The notes below the pieces were generated by a model. That model was not told where the DNA came from and did not search any database. It saw only the letters and a list, made by a program, of their open reading frames with translations. Below, piece after piece: positions 36,599 to 45,683 of a DNA stretch of 64,000 bases; within the stretch, counting starts at the first letter, position 1; every line of letters starts with the position of its first letter. The stretch is from Paracoccaceae bacterium. Its GTDB lineage: Bacteria > Pseudomonadota > Alphaproteobacteria > Rhodobacterales > Rhodobacteraceae. The position numbers and the translations under genes were made by a program. The DNA lies in assembly GCA_030758115.1 (NCBI GenBank), contig JANREX010000042.1, positions 1 through 64,000 of the forward strand. Reading direction: 5' to 3'.

Positions 36599-37260
36599 GC
36601 GCCATTGTCTTCGACCTCGATGGTACGCTGATCGACAGCGCGCCGGATATCGCTGCCGCAGTGAACCGGACGCTGGCGGACGCAGGTCATGCGCCCCTTG
36701 ATCTGCCGACGGTGATTTCCTTCATCGGCCATGGTCTGCCGCGTCTGGTGGAACGGGCCATGGGGGCGCGCGGGATCGACATGGCAGAGCATGCGCGTCT
36801 GACCGAGGTGACGCTTGCGCATTACAACGCGGCCTCGAACGATCTGACACGGCCCTATCCGGGTGTGATGGCGGTGCTGGAACATCTGCGGGACCAGGGG
36901 CATCGTCTGGGCATCTGCACCAACAAACCCGAAGGGCCTGCGCGCAAGGTGCTGGGCCAGTTCGGCATGGCGCATCTGTTCGATGTGGTGGTGGGTGGCG
37001 ACAGCCTGACGGTGAAAAAGCCCGATCCTGCGCCGTTGCATCATGCCTTTGCCGCGCTGGGCGCGGCGTCAGGGCTTTATGTGGGCGATAGCGAAGTGGA
37101 TGCGGATACGGCAAAGGCCGCTGGCATCCCCTTCGCCTTTTTCACCCAAGGTTATTGCCATATCCCGCATGCAGACGTGTCCTGCATCGCGCGCTTTGAC
37201 CATTTCGACGCATTGCCGCGGATCGTGGCCGACATGACCGCTACTGCCCCAGGTCACTGA
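36595..37260 (+). CDS. gph: phosphoglycolate phosphatase (HAD family)
   Basis: 221-residue HAD phosphatase: nucleophile motif [11 protein letters not shown] (Asp7, Asp9), motif [10 protein letters not shown], Lys in [12 protein letters not shown] and [12 protein letters not shown]. It removes the phosphate from 2-phosphoglycolate. Start is GTG at 36595, overlapping the rpe stop (GTGA). The rpe-gph pairing is the usual bacterial arrangement. Its 3' end overlaps the convergent PAS-LuxR gene by 20 bp. Confidence 0.9.
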   Translation: MSAIVFDLDGTLIDSAPDIAAAVNRTLADAGHAPLDLPTVISFIGHGLPRLVERAMGARGIDMAEHARLTEVTLAHYNAASNDLTRPYPGVMAVLEHLRDQGHRLGICTNKPEGPARKVLGQFGMAHLFDVVVGGDSLTVKKPDPAPLHHAFAALGAASGLYVGDSEVDADTAKAAGIPFAFFTQGYCHIPHADVSCIARFDHFDALPRIVADMTATAPGH

Positions 37261-37786
37261 GCCGCGCCAGAAGAAGCCCGGTGTTGCGCACGTCGAATTT
37301 GCGCATCAGGCGCGCGCGCACATCCTCGATCGTGCGGGGCGACAGGCCCAGCACCTGCGCGATTTCCTTGGAGGTCTTGCCGCGCGCCAGCCATGTGACC
37401 ACCTGCCGTTCGCGCGAGGTCAGGGCAGGACCGTCGCGGCGTGGCGTGATGGGGGCAAAGCTCATCACGATGCGCGCCAGCGGATCTTCCGGGGTCAGCG
37501 TGCGCGCGCGGAACCGGCACCAGACGGCATGGCCATCCGCATGCCGCAGCATCCGCTCATCCGCATAGGCCCCGTCGCGCCGCAAGGGTTCAAGCCCGAT
37601 GTCGCGGATCTGGATGAACTCGGCCTCGGACCCGTAAAGCATCCGGAAGCTTTGGCCCAGAAGTGCATCCATGCCATAGCCGGACAGGTCGCAGAACGTG
37701 GCATTGCATTCCTCGATCACCCGGTGGCGGGTCATCACGATGCCGACGGGCGCGCGGTCGAAGGCGAGGCGGGCGATGTCTTCCAT
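37241..37786 (-). CDS. PAS-domain LuxR-type transcriptional regulator
   Basis: 181 residues. A PAS domain fills about residues 10-105 (GYGMDALLGQSFRMLYG, WCRFRARTLTPEDPL) and a LuxR/FixJ helix-turn-helix follows (LTSRERQVVTWLARGKTSKE, then LGLSPRTIEDVRARLMRKFD). There is no receiver domain, so it may sense a small ligand or redox state through PAS directly. It diverges from the M20 peptidase operon across an 88-bp spacer with a perfect dyad at 37804-37823, which it probably binds. Confidence 0.85.
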   Translation of the reverse strand: MEDIARLAFDRAPVGIVMTRHRVIEECNATFCDLSGYGMDALLGQSFRMLYGSEAEFIQIRDIGLEPLRRDGAYADERMLRHADGHAVWCRFRARTLTPEDPLARIVMSFAPITPRRDGPALTSRERQVVTWLARGKTSKEIAQVLGLSPRTIEDVRARLMRKFDVRNTGLLLARLSDLGQ

Positions 37787-37803
37787 GGGGTGCTACCGTG
37801 GTT

Positions 37804-37823
37804 CTACGGTATTGATACCGTAG
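37804..37823. promoter_or_regulatory. perfect dyad between the PAS-LuxR regulator and the M20/ABC operon
   Basis: CTACGGTA-TTGA-TACCGTAG is a perfect 8-bp inverted repeat with a 4-bp spacer. A related half-site, CTACCGT, lies at 37793-37799. The TACnGTA core is the kind of site dimeric LuxR-type helix-turn-helix proteins use. It lies 18 bp from the regulator start and 51 bp from the peptidase start, suited to control both. Confidence 0.65.
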
Positions 37824-37874
37824 TTGCGGCAAAGCATGCTGATGTCTGCAAGGCAAGCGCAAAGGAGTGGTGGC

Positions 37875-39158
37875 ATGTCCCTGACTGACAGGCTGGACGA
37901 GGCGGTGGCGGCGCGGCGCGAGGATCTGATCGCGCTGACGCAGGATCTGATCCGCATTCCCACGTTGAACCCGCCGGGCGACAACTACCTCGAGATTTGC
38001 GAATACCTGGATCGCCGCCTTGGCGCGTCCGGCTTTCAGACCGAACTGGTGCGGGCCTACGGCGCGCCGGGCGACAGCGACAAGCATCCGCGCTGGAACA
38101 TCGTGGCGCGGCGCGAAGGGGCCTATCCCGGCGAATGCGTGCATTTCAACAGCCATATCGACGTGGTCGAGGTCGGGCGCGGCTGGACCACGGACCCTTT
38201 CGGCGGAGAACTGAAAGATGGCAAGATCTATGGGCGCGGCGCTTGCGACATGAAAGGCGGGCTGGCCGCCAGCATCATCGCGGCCGAGGCCTTTCTGGCG
38301 GTCTGCCCCGATTTCGCGGGCGCGATCGAGATCAGCGGCACGGCGGATGAGGAATCGGGCGGCTTCGGCGGTGTGGCCTACCTGGCCGAAAAGGGCTTTT
38401 TCAGCCCCGAGCGCGTGCAGCATGTCATCATTCCCGAACCCCTGAACAAGGATCGCATCTGCCTGGGCCATCGCGGCGTCTGGTGGGCCGAGATCGAGAC
38501 CCATGGCGAGATCGCCCATGGCTCGATGCCCTTCCTTGGCGATTGCGCCGTGCGCCACATGGGCGCGGTCGTGGCCGAGATGGAGACATCGCTGTTCCCG
38601 GCGCTGGCGCAGAAGCGCACCGATATGCCCGTGGTGCCCGATGGGGCCAAGCAATCCACCCTCAACATCAATTCGATCCACGGGGGCGAGAACGAGCAGG
38701 AGGACGATTACACCGGCCTGCCCGCGCCCTGCGTGCCCGACAGCTGCCGCATGGTGATCGACCGCCGTTTCCTGATCGAGGAAGATATCGACGAGGTGCG
38801 CGAAGAGGTGATGCAGATCCTGCGCACCGTCGCGGAACGCCGCGCCACATTCAGCTATGACGTGACCGAATTGCACCGCGTCCTGCCGACGATGACCGAG
38901 AAATCGGCCCCCGTGGTGCAGGTCGTGGCCAAGGCGATCGCCGATACGATGGGGCGTGAGGCGGAATATGTCGTCTCGCCCGGAACCTATGACCAGAAGC
39001 ACATAGACCGGATCGGCAAGCTGAAGAATTGCATCGCCTATGGTCCGGGCATTCTGGACCTTGCGCATAAACCGGATGAATATGTCGGCGTGGATGATAT
39101 GCTGGATTCCGCAAGGGTGATGGGACGGTCGCTGATCGCATTGCTTGCACGGGACTGA
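37875..39158 (+). CDS. M20-family deacylase/peptidase (ArgE/DapE type)
   Basis: 427-residue metallohydrolase. Metal ligands are visible in HFNSHIDVVEVG (His94), YGRGACDMKGGL (Asp125) and GTADEESGG (Glu159-160 with the catalytic acid). It removes an acyl group from an N-acylated amino compound or cleaves a small peptide. AAAGGAG precedes the ATG. It heads an operon with a peptide-type ABC importer, aldehyde dehydrogenase and SDR, so its substrate is probably the imported compound. Which one is unknown. Confidence 0.83.
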   Translation: MSLTDRLDEAVAARREDLIALTQDLIRIPTLNPPGDNYLEICEYLDRRLGASGFQTELVRAYGAPGDSDKHPRWNIVARREGAYPGECVHFNSHIDVVEVGRGWTTDPFGGELKDGKIYGRGACDMKGGLAASIIAAEAFLAVCPDFAGAIEISGTADEESGGFGGVAYLAEKGFFSPERVQHVIIPEPLNKDRICLGHRGVWWAEIETHGEIAHGSMPFLGDCAVRHMGAVVAEMETSLFPALAQKRTDMPVVPDGAKQSTLNINSIHGGENEQEDDYTGLPAPCVPDSCRMVIDRRFLIEEDIDEVREEVMQILRTVAERRATFSYDVTELHRVLPTMTEKSAPVVQVVAKAIADTMGREAEYVVSPGTYDQKHIDRIGKLKNCIAYGPGILDLAHKPDEYVGVDDMLDSARVMGRSLIALLARD

Positions 39159-39186
39159 GAGCGTTGCTCAACAGGGAGAGAACGAG

Positions 39187-40683
39187 ATGACTTATCTGAA
39201 CTTCACGCGCGGCATGGTCAGCGCGCTGGCGCTGGTGGCTGCCATGACAGGCACGGTCGGCATGGCGCAGGCGAAGACCGATATCGTCGTGGGCATGCAG
39301 TTGGAGCCGCCGCATCTGGACCCGACCAGTGCTGCAGCGGGAGCTATCGACTCGGTGCTCTATGCGAATGTGTTCGAGGGGCTGACCCGTTTCGGCCCGG
39401 ATGGATCGGTGAACCCCGGATTGGCCGCCAGCTGGGATATCTCGGCGGATGGCACCGTCTATACCTTCAAGCTGCATGATGGCGTGACCTTTCATGACGG
39501 CACCACGATGGATGCCGAAGATGTGAAATTCAGCCTCGACCGCGCCCGCGCCGAGGATTCGGTGAACGCCCAGAAGGGCCTTTTTGCCGGGATCACCGAT
39601 GTCACCGTGATCGATCCCCTGACCGTGCAGGTCACGCTGGGTGCGCCCAACGGGTCGTTCCTGTTCAACATGGCCTGGGGTGACGCGGTGATCGTGGCGC
39701 CCGAAAGCATCGAGAACATCAAGACCAATCCCGTGGGCACGGGGGCGTTCAAGTTCGACAACTGGGTGCAGGGCGACCGGATCGACATCGTGAAAAACCC
39801 CGATTACTGGGGCGAGCCTGCCAAGCTGGATCGTGCCACCTTCAAGTTCATCAGCGATCCGACCGCCGCTTTCGCCGCCGTGATGGCCGAGGATGTGCAT
39901 GCCTTCGCAGGCTTTCCCGCGCCCGAGAACCTGCCGCAGTTCGATGCCGATCCGCGCTTCCAGGTCCTGATCGGCTCGACCGAGGGCGAGACGATCCTGT
40001 CCACCAACAACAAGCAGGCGCCCTTCGACAACATCAAGGTGCGCGAGGCGCTGGCCCATGCGATCGACCGCCAGGCGATCATCGACGGGGCGATGTTCGG
40101 CTACGGCACGCCCATCGGCACCCATTTCGCGCCGCACAATCCCGACTATGTCGATCTGACCGGCAATTCCGCCTATGATCCCGAAAAGGCCAAGGCCCTT
40201 CTGGCCGAGGCGGGCTTTCCCGATGGGTTCACCACGACGCTGAAACTGCCGCCCCCGTCCTATGCGCGGCGCGGCGGCGAGATCATCGCGGCGCAGCTGC
40301 GTGCGGTCGGCATCGAGACCGAGATCAGCAACCTGGAATGGGCCCAGTGGCTGGAGCAGGTGTTCACCGGCAAGGATTTCGGCCTGACCATCGTCAGCCA
40401 TACAGAGCCGATGGATATCGGGATCTATGCCAACCCCGACTATTACTTCCAGTATGACAGCGCCGAGTTCCAGAAGATCATGACCGATCTGACGGCTGCG
40501 ACGGATCCCGCCGCGCGTAGCGCGCTGCTGAAACAGGCGCAGGAGAAGATCTCGCTGGATTACGTGAACGGCTACCTGTTCCAGCTGGCGGCCCTGAGCG
40601 TGGCCAATGCCAAGGTCATGGGCCTTTGGAAGAACGCGCCGACGCAGGCGACCGACCTGACGGCCGTCTACTGGGCTGACTGA
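39187..40683 (+). CDS. peptide/opine-type ABC binding protein (SBP family 5)
   Basis: 498 residues with a signal peptide (hydrophobic SALALVAAMTGTVGMAQA, cleavage before KTDIVVGM). The mature part is family 5: TSAAAGAIDSVLYANVFEGL and the SWDISADGTVYTFKLHDGV block are typical of dipeptide/oligopeptide receptors. CAGGGAGAGAACGAG lies upstream of the ATG. It begins 28 bp after the peptidase. The ligand is unknown but likely an amide or peptide. Confidence 0.88.
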   Translation: MTYLNFTRGMVSALALVAAMTGTVGMAQAKTDIVVGMQLEPPHLDPTSAAAGAIDSVLYANVFEGLTRFGPDGSVNPGLAASWDISADGTVYTFKLHDGVTFHDGTTMDAEDVKFSLDRARAEDSVNAQKGLFAGITDVTVIDPLTVQVTLGAPNGSFLFNMAWGDAVIVAPESIENIKTNPVGTGAFKFDNWVQGDRIDIVKNPDYWGEPAKLDRATFKFISDPTAAFAAVMAEDVHAFAGFPAPENLPQFDADPRFQVLIGSTEGETILSTNNKQAPFDNIKVREALAHAIDRQAIIDGAMFGYGTPIGTHFAPHNPDYVDLTGNSAYDPEKAKALLAEAGFPDGFTTTLKLPPPSYARRGGEIIAAQLRAVGIETEISNLEWAQWLEQVFTGKDFGLTIVSHTEPMDIGIYANPDYYFQYDSAEFQKIMTDLTAATDPAARSALLKQAQEKISLDYVNGYLFQLAALSVANAKVMGLWKNAPTQATDLTAVYWAD

Positions 40684-40741
40684 ACCGCCAAGGCCTAAAT
40701 GTCACCCTCGCGCGTCTTGCGCGCGGGGGAGCCTCCGGCGG

Positions 40742-40764
40742 GGATATTTCGGGCAAGAAGAAGC
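40742..40764 (+). repeat. intergenic repeat, copy 4
   Basis: GGATATTTCGGGCAAGAAGAAGC follows GC-rich sequence with small dyads (CGCGC....GCGCG near 40710-40726) in the 134-bp gap between the binding protein and the first permease. As in copies 1 and 3 it lies within an operon, between genes needed in different amounts. No gene is seen in the gap. Confidence 0.7.
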
Positions 40765-40817
40765 AAGGGGCGCGTGCCATGGCCTGACGGGCCGGGGGCG
40801 GGCGGGATACGGGGCGA

Positions 40818-41765
40818 ATGCTGCGCTATGTGCTGAAACGGCTGGTGTCGCTGGTGATCTCGCTGGCCGTTGCAAGCCTCGTGATCTTCCTGGCGATCGA
40901 GGTCGTGCCGGGCGACCCGGCCGCCTATATGCTGGGCATGAACGCGCAGCCCGACACGCTGGCCGCATTGCGTGAGCAGCTGGGCCTGAACGGCACCATC
41001 CCCGAACGCTACCTGTCCTGGGTTGCGGGCATGCTGCAGGGCGATTTCGGCACCTCCTACACCTATCGCACGCCGGTGGCCGAGATGATCGGCGAACGGC
41101 TCTGGATCAGTTTGCCGCTGGCGCTTTATGCGTTGACGCTGAGCACGCTGATCGCCTTTCCGGCGGGCGTCTGGGCGGCGTCGCGGCGCGGATCGGCCGT
41201 GGATATGGGGGTGATGGGCGTGACGCAACTGGGTGTGGCGATCCCGAATTTCTGGTTCGCCATGCTGATGGTGCTGGTCTTTGCGATCAATCTGCGCTGG
41301 TTTTCCGCAGGCGGATTTGCGGGATGGGAGCAGGGGTTTTTCGCGGGCATGAAAAGCCTGACCCTGCCGGCCATCGCGCTGGCCCTGCCGCAGGCCAGCA
41401 TCCTGACGCGGGTCATGCGCTCGAGCCTGCTGGACACGCTGTCCGAGGATTTCATCCGCACCGCGCGCGCCAAGGGGCTGACGCGGCGCCAGGTGCTGTG
41501 GCGCCATGCCCTGCGCAACGCGATGATCCCGGTGCTCACGATCATCGGGATGCAGTTTTCCTTCCTGATGGCGGGCGCGATCATCATCGAGAACGTCTTT
41601 TTCCTGCCCGGCCTCGGCCGGCTGGTGTTCCAGTCGATTTCCGCGCGCGACCTGATCGTGGTGGAATCCGTGGTGATGCTGCTGGTTTTTGCCGTGATCG
41701 TGGTGAATTTCGCGGTGGACGTGGCCTATGCCGCCGTTGACCCAAGGTTGAGGGGGCGGCGATGA
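40818..41765 (+). CDS. dipeptide-type ABC permease (DppB family)
   Basis: 315 residues, six membrane segments. The N-terminal MLRYVLKRL leads into TM1, EVVPGDPAAYMLG follows, and the coupling loop EDFIRTARAKGLTRRQVLWRHALRNA carries the EAA motif. The C-terminus is AAVDPRLRGRR, as usual in DppB proteins. It overlaps the next permease as ATGA. Confidence 0.9.
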   Translation: MLRYVLKRLVSLVISLAVASLVIFLAIEVVPGDPAAYMLGMNAQPDTLAALREQLGLNGTIPERYLSWVAGMLQGDFGTSYTYRTPVAEMIGERLWISLPLALYALTLSTLIAFPAGVWAASRRGSAVDMGVMGVTQLGVAIPNFWFAMLMVLVFAINLRWFSAGGFAGWEQGFFAGMKSLTLPAIALALPQASILTRVMRSSLLDTLSEDFIRTARAKGLTRRQVLWRHALRNAMIPVLTIIGMQFSFLMAGAIIIENVFFLPGLGRLVFQSISARDLIVVESVVMLLVFAVIVVNFAVDVAYAAVDPRLRGRR

Positions 41766-42595
41766 TACGTGCGGCGCTGACCAATCGGTCTTTGGTGATC
41801 GGGCTGGCCCTCTCGCTGATCTTCGTCGGCGCGGCGCTGGTCAGCTTTGTCTGGGTGCCTCAGGATGTGGCGACGCTCGACATTGCCAACAAGATGAAGA
41901 CGCCATCGGCCGCGCATCCTTTGGGCACCGACCATTTCGGGCGCGACATCCTGTCGATGATCATGGTGGGCGCGCGCACCTCGATCGCCGTGGCGGTGGT
42001 GGCCGTGGTGATCGGCATGGGTTTGGGCGTGCCGCTGGGCCTGGCCGCCGCCGCACGGCGCGGCAGCCTTCTGGATGAGGTCATCATGCGCGGCAATGAC
42101 CTTGTCTTTGCCTTCCCCTCGCTGCTGATCGCGATCATGATCACGGCCGTTTTCGGGCCCTCCGCCCTGAATGCGATCATCGCCATCGGGATCTTCAACA
42201 TCCCCGTCTTCGCGCGTCTCACACGTGGCGCGGCGCTGAGCCTGTGGACGCGCGACTATGTGCTGGCCGCGCGCGTGGCGGGCAAGGGCGCGGTCCGCAT
42301 CAGCGCAGAGCACATCCTGCCCAATGTGACCAACCTGCTGATCGTGCAGGGCACGATCCAGTTCAGCCTGGGCATTCTGGCCGAGGCGGCGTTGTCCTAT
42401 GTGGGGCTTGGCGCGCAGCCCCCCGTTCCCAGCTGGGGGCGGATGCTGGCGGACAGCCAGACGATGATCTCGCTTGCGCCGCATATGGCGATCTTTCCGG
42501 GCATGGCGATCCTGCTGACCGTGCTGGGCCTGAACCTGATGGGCGACGGGTTGCGCGACCTCTTCGATCCCCGGATCAGGAGGGACCGGCGATGA
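41762..42595 (+). CDS. dipeptide-type ABC permease (DppC family)
   Basis: 277-residue partner permease: N-terminal membrane segment, then HPLGTDHFGRDILSMIMVGARTS, the DppC hallmark, and an EAA-type loop YVLAARVAGKGAVRISAEHI. It ends [17 protein letters not shown]. It overlaps both neighbours by four bases, so permeases and ATPase are co-translated. Confidence 0.9.
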   Translation: MIRAALTNRSLVIGLALSLIFVGAALVSFVWVPQDVATLDIANKMKTPSAAHPLGTDHFGRDILSMIMVGARTSIAVAVVAVVIGMGLGVPLGLAAAARRGSLLDEVIMRGNDLVFAFPSLLIAIMITAVFGPSALNAIIAIGIFNIPVFARLTRGAALSLWTRDYVLAARVAGKGAVRISAEHILPNVTNLLIVQGTIQFSLGILAEAALSYVGLGAQPPVPSWGRMLADSQTMISLAPHMAIFPGMAILLTVLGLNLMGDGLRDLFDPRIRRDRR

Positions 42596-44184
42596 GCCTG
42601 CTGCGGATCGAAGGCCTGAACCTGGCCATCCACGATTACGGCATCCTGCACGATGTCGCGCTGACCGTGGAACCGGGGCAGATCGTGGGCGTGATCGGTG
42701 AAAGCGGATCGGGCAAATCCATGACTGCGCTGGCGGTGATGCAACTTCTGCCGGAGGCCGCGCGCGCCACGGGACGCGTTGTGCTGGATGGACAGGATGT
42801 GTTGCAATTGTCCGAGGCCGATCTGTGCAGGATGCGGGGCCGCGTGATGGGCATGGTGTTTCAGGAACCGATGACGGCGCTGAACCCGATCCAGACCATC
42901 GGCGATCAGGTGGCCGAGACGATCCTTGTCCATGAACGCGTCACAAAGGCCGAGGCGCGGGATCGCGCGCGGCAAGCCCTTGCCCGCGTCGAACTGCCCG
43001 AGGACCGCTTTCCCCTGACCCGCTATCCGCATGAGCTGTCGGGCGGGCAGCGTCAGCGCGTGGTGATCGCCATGGCGATTGCGCTGCGGCCCAGGCTGCT
43101 GATCGCGGATGAGCCCACGACCGCACTGGATGTCACGACACAGGCGCAGATCCTCACGCTGCTCAAACGGCTGGTGCAGGAGGACGGGATGGGCCTTCTG
43201 ATGATCAGTCACGATCTGGCCGTGGTGGCCGACATGGCCGATCATCTGGTCATCATGCGCCATGGCCGCGTGGTGGAAAGCGGGCCCTCGCCCGATCTGT
43301 TCCACCGGATGCAGCATCCCTATTCAAAGGCGCTGCTGGCCGCATCGACCCATCAACCCGACCGCGCAGCACAGCCGCAGGACATGCCGCTGCTGCAGGT
43401 GCGGGGCGTGATCCGCGACTATGCCACCGCGCGCAAAGGGATCTGGGGCAAGCCGGGCAGCTTCCGGGCGGTCAATGACGTGAGTTTCCAGATCCGGCGC
43501 GGGGAGTCGCTGGGTCTGGTGGGGGAATCCGGCTGCGGCAAATCCACCCTGACCCGCGCCATTCTGGGGCTGGAGGAGGTACAGGCCGGGCAGATCCTGC
43601 TGGATGGTCAGCCCGTCTTCACCGGGCATAGGCCGAACCGCGCCGTGCGCCGCCGCATGCAGGTGGTGTTCCAGGACCCCTACGGCAGCTTCAACCCGCG
43701 CCACCGGGTCGCGCGGCTGGTGAGCGAGCCGTTCCACCTGCTGGATACCCCGCCGCAGGGTGCGGCGCGCGATGCCGCGATTGCCGCAGCGCTGGAAAGC
43801 GTCGGCCTGAGCGCCGATGATCGGCACAAATACATCCACGAATTCTCGGGTGGCCAGCGCCAGCGCATCGCCATCGCCCGTGCGCTGATCATCAAGCCCG
43901 ACCTGATCATCCTGGACGAGGCGGTGTCGGCGCTGGATGTGTCGATCCGGGCGCAGATTCTGGATCTGCTGGCGGATCTGGGGGATCGCCTTGGCCTGAC
44001 CTATCTGTTCATCAGCCATGACCTGTCGGTCGTGCGGCAGGTGACGGACCGCGTACTGGTCATGCAGGCGGGCCGGATCGTCGAGCAGGGCGAGACGGCG
44101 GATGTCTTCGCCAACCCGCAACACCCCTATACAAGGCAGCTTCTGGCCGCGACGCCACGCCTGCCGGACTTCGAGAATACCTGA
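42592..44184 (+). CDS. fused double ABC ATPase (DppD-DppF type)
   Basis: 530 residues holding two full ATPase domains. Domain 1: Walker [10 protein letters not shown], signature LSGGQRQR, Walker B LLIADEP. Domain 2, from about residue 265: [29 protein letters not shown]; the usual Pro after the Walker B Glu is Ala here. Such fusions (GsiA/YejF type) replace separate DppD and DppF proteins and power peptide importers. It overlaps the DppC stop. Confidence 0.9.
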   Translation: MSLLRIEGLNLAIHDYGILHDVALTVEPGQIVGVIGESGSGKSMTALAVMQLLPEAARATGRVVLDGQDVLQLSEADLCRMRGRVMGMVFQEPMTALNPIQTIGDQVAETILVHERVTKAEARDRARQALARVELPEDRFPLTRYPHELSGGQRQRVVIAMAIALRPRLLIADEPTTALDVTTQAQILTLLKRLVQEDGMGLLMISHDLAVVADMADHLVIMRHGRVVESGPSPDLFHRMQHPYSKALLAASTHQPDRAAQPQDMPLLQVRGVIRDYATARKGIWGKPGSFRAVNDVSFQIRRGESLGLVGESGCGKSTLTRAILGLEEVQAGQILLDGQPVFTGHRPNRAVRRRMQVVFQDPYGSFNPRHRVARLVSEPFHLLDTPPQGAARDAAIAAALESVGLSADDRHKYIHEFSGGQRQRIAIARALIIKPDLIILDEAVSALDVSIRAQILDLLADLGDRLGLTYLFISHDLSVVRQVTDRVLVMQAGRIVEQGETADVFANPQHPYTRQLLAATPRLPDFENT

Positions 44185-44197
44185 GGAGGACAAAGAC

Positions 44198-45652
44198 ATG
44201 AGCGAAGACCTGGGATTGTGGTTCGACCCGTCCAAATGCCTGATCGGGGGGGAATGGGTGGCCCCGATCGGTGGGCAGTATCTGCCGCTGGAGAACCCAT
44301 CGACCGGCGAGGTGATCGGCCAGATCGCGCGCGGCACCGGGGCAGATATCGACGCGGCGGTCGCCGCGGCAGAGGCGGCGCGCCATGGCCCATGGGGCCG
44401 GATGAGTGCGGCAGAGCGTGGCCGCATCCTGATGGCGCTGGGACGCATGGTGCTGGACCGTGTCGACGATCTGGCCCGGATCGAGGCGCTGGATGTGGGC
44501 AAGCCGCTGAAACAGGCCCGCGCCGATGCTGTGGCCTTGGCGCGCTATATGGAATTCTACGGCGGGGCGGCGGACAAGCTGCATGGCGAAACCATCCCCT
44601 ATCTGGACGGCTACACCGTCTACACCCTGCGCGAACCGCATGGGGTGACGGGGCATATCGTGCCCTGGAACTATCCGATGCAGATCATCGGGCGGTCCGT
44701 GGGGGCGGCACTGGCGACAGGCAACGCCTGTGTGCTGAAACCGGCCGAAGATGCCTGCCTGACGGCGCTTGCCTTTGCCCAGATGGCCAAGGCGGCTGGC
44801 CTGCCCGATGGCGCGCTGAACGTGGTCCCCGGTCTGGGGTCCGAGGCGGGGGCAGCCCTGACCGCGCATCCCGGCGTGCATCACATCAGCTTTACGGGAT
44901 CGGTCGGCACCGGCGTGATGGTGCAGGAGGCGGCGGCGAAAAACGTGATCCCCGTCACGCTGGAACTGGGGGGCAAATCCCCGCAGGTCGTGTTCGAGGA
45001 TGCGGACATCCCCGCCGCCCTGCCGTTCCTGGTCAATGCGGGCATTCAGAACGCGGGCCAGACCTGCTCGGCCTCGTCGCGGATCCTGGTGCAGCGCGCG
45101 GTTTACGATCAGGTCGTGGAACGCATGGCCCTGCGCTATGACGCGCTGAAAGTGGGCCGCGCGATGGATGATCTGGACGTGGGGCCGCTGATCTCGGCCA
45201 AGCAGAAGAGCATCGTCAGCGGCTTCATCGCCAAGGGTGCTGATTTGCAGATCGCGGGGCAGGGCCAATTGATCAGCGCGCCGAATGGCGGGAACTACGT
45301 GCGCCCCACGCTCTTTGCCAACGTCAGCCCCGGCCATTGCCTGGCGCGGGATGAAATCTTTGGCCCCGTTCAGGTGGTCATCCCCTTCGAGGACGAGGAA
45401 GAGGCCGTGGCGATCGCCAATGGCACCGATTACGGCCTTGTCGCCAGCGTCTGGAGCCAGAATGGCGCGCGCCAGATGCGGATGGCGAAACGCATCCGCG
45501 CGGGGCAGATCTTCATCAACAACTATGGCGCGGGCGGCGGGGTGGAACTGCCCTTCGGCGGCATGGGCAAATCCGGTCATGGCCGCGAAAAGGGCTTTGA
45601 GGCGATGTATGGCTTCACCGTGCTGAAAACCGTCGCGGCCTTCCACGGCTGA
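44198..45652 (+). CDS. aldehyde dehydrogenase (NAD(P)+-dependent, betaine-aldehyde/aminoaldehyde type)
   Basis: 484-residue ALDH superfamily enzyme. GHIVPWNYPMQIIG, FTGSVGTG, the catalytic Glu in VTLELGGKSPQ and the nucleophile Cys in NAGQTCSASSRI are intact. AGGAGGACAAAGAC precedes the ATG at 44198, 13 bp after the ATPase gene. It would oxidise an aldehyde derived from the imported compound. Its overall pattern resembles betaine-aldehyde/aminoaldehyde dehydrogenases, but the substrate is unproven. Confidence 0.87.
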   Translation: MSEDLGLWFDPSKCLIGGEWVAPIGGQYLPLENPSTGEVIGQIARGTGADIDAAVAAAEAARHGPWGRMSAAERGRILMALGRMVLDRVDDLARIEALDVGKPLKQARADAVALARYMEFYGGAADKLHGETIPYLDGYTVYTLREPHGVTGHIVPWNYPMQIIGRSVGAALATGNACVLKPAEDACLTALAFAQMAKAAGLPDGALNVVPGLGSEAGAALTAHPGVHHISFTGSVGTGVMVQEAAAKNVIPVTLELGGKSPQVVFEDADIPAALPFLVNAGIQNAGQTCSASSRILVQRAVYDQVVERMALRYDALKVGRAMDDLDVGPLISAKQKSIVSGFIAKGADLQIAGQGQLISAPNGGNYVRPTLFANVSPGHCLARDEIFGPVQVVIPFEDEEEAVAIANGTDYGLVASVWSQNGARQMRMAKRIRAGQIFINNYGAGGGVELPFGGMGKSGHGREKGFEAMYGFTVLKTVAAFHG

Positions 45653-45683
45653 TATCCAGACACAGAACCAAAGGAATGGAACC

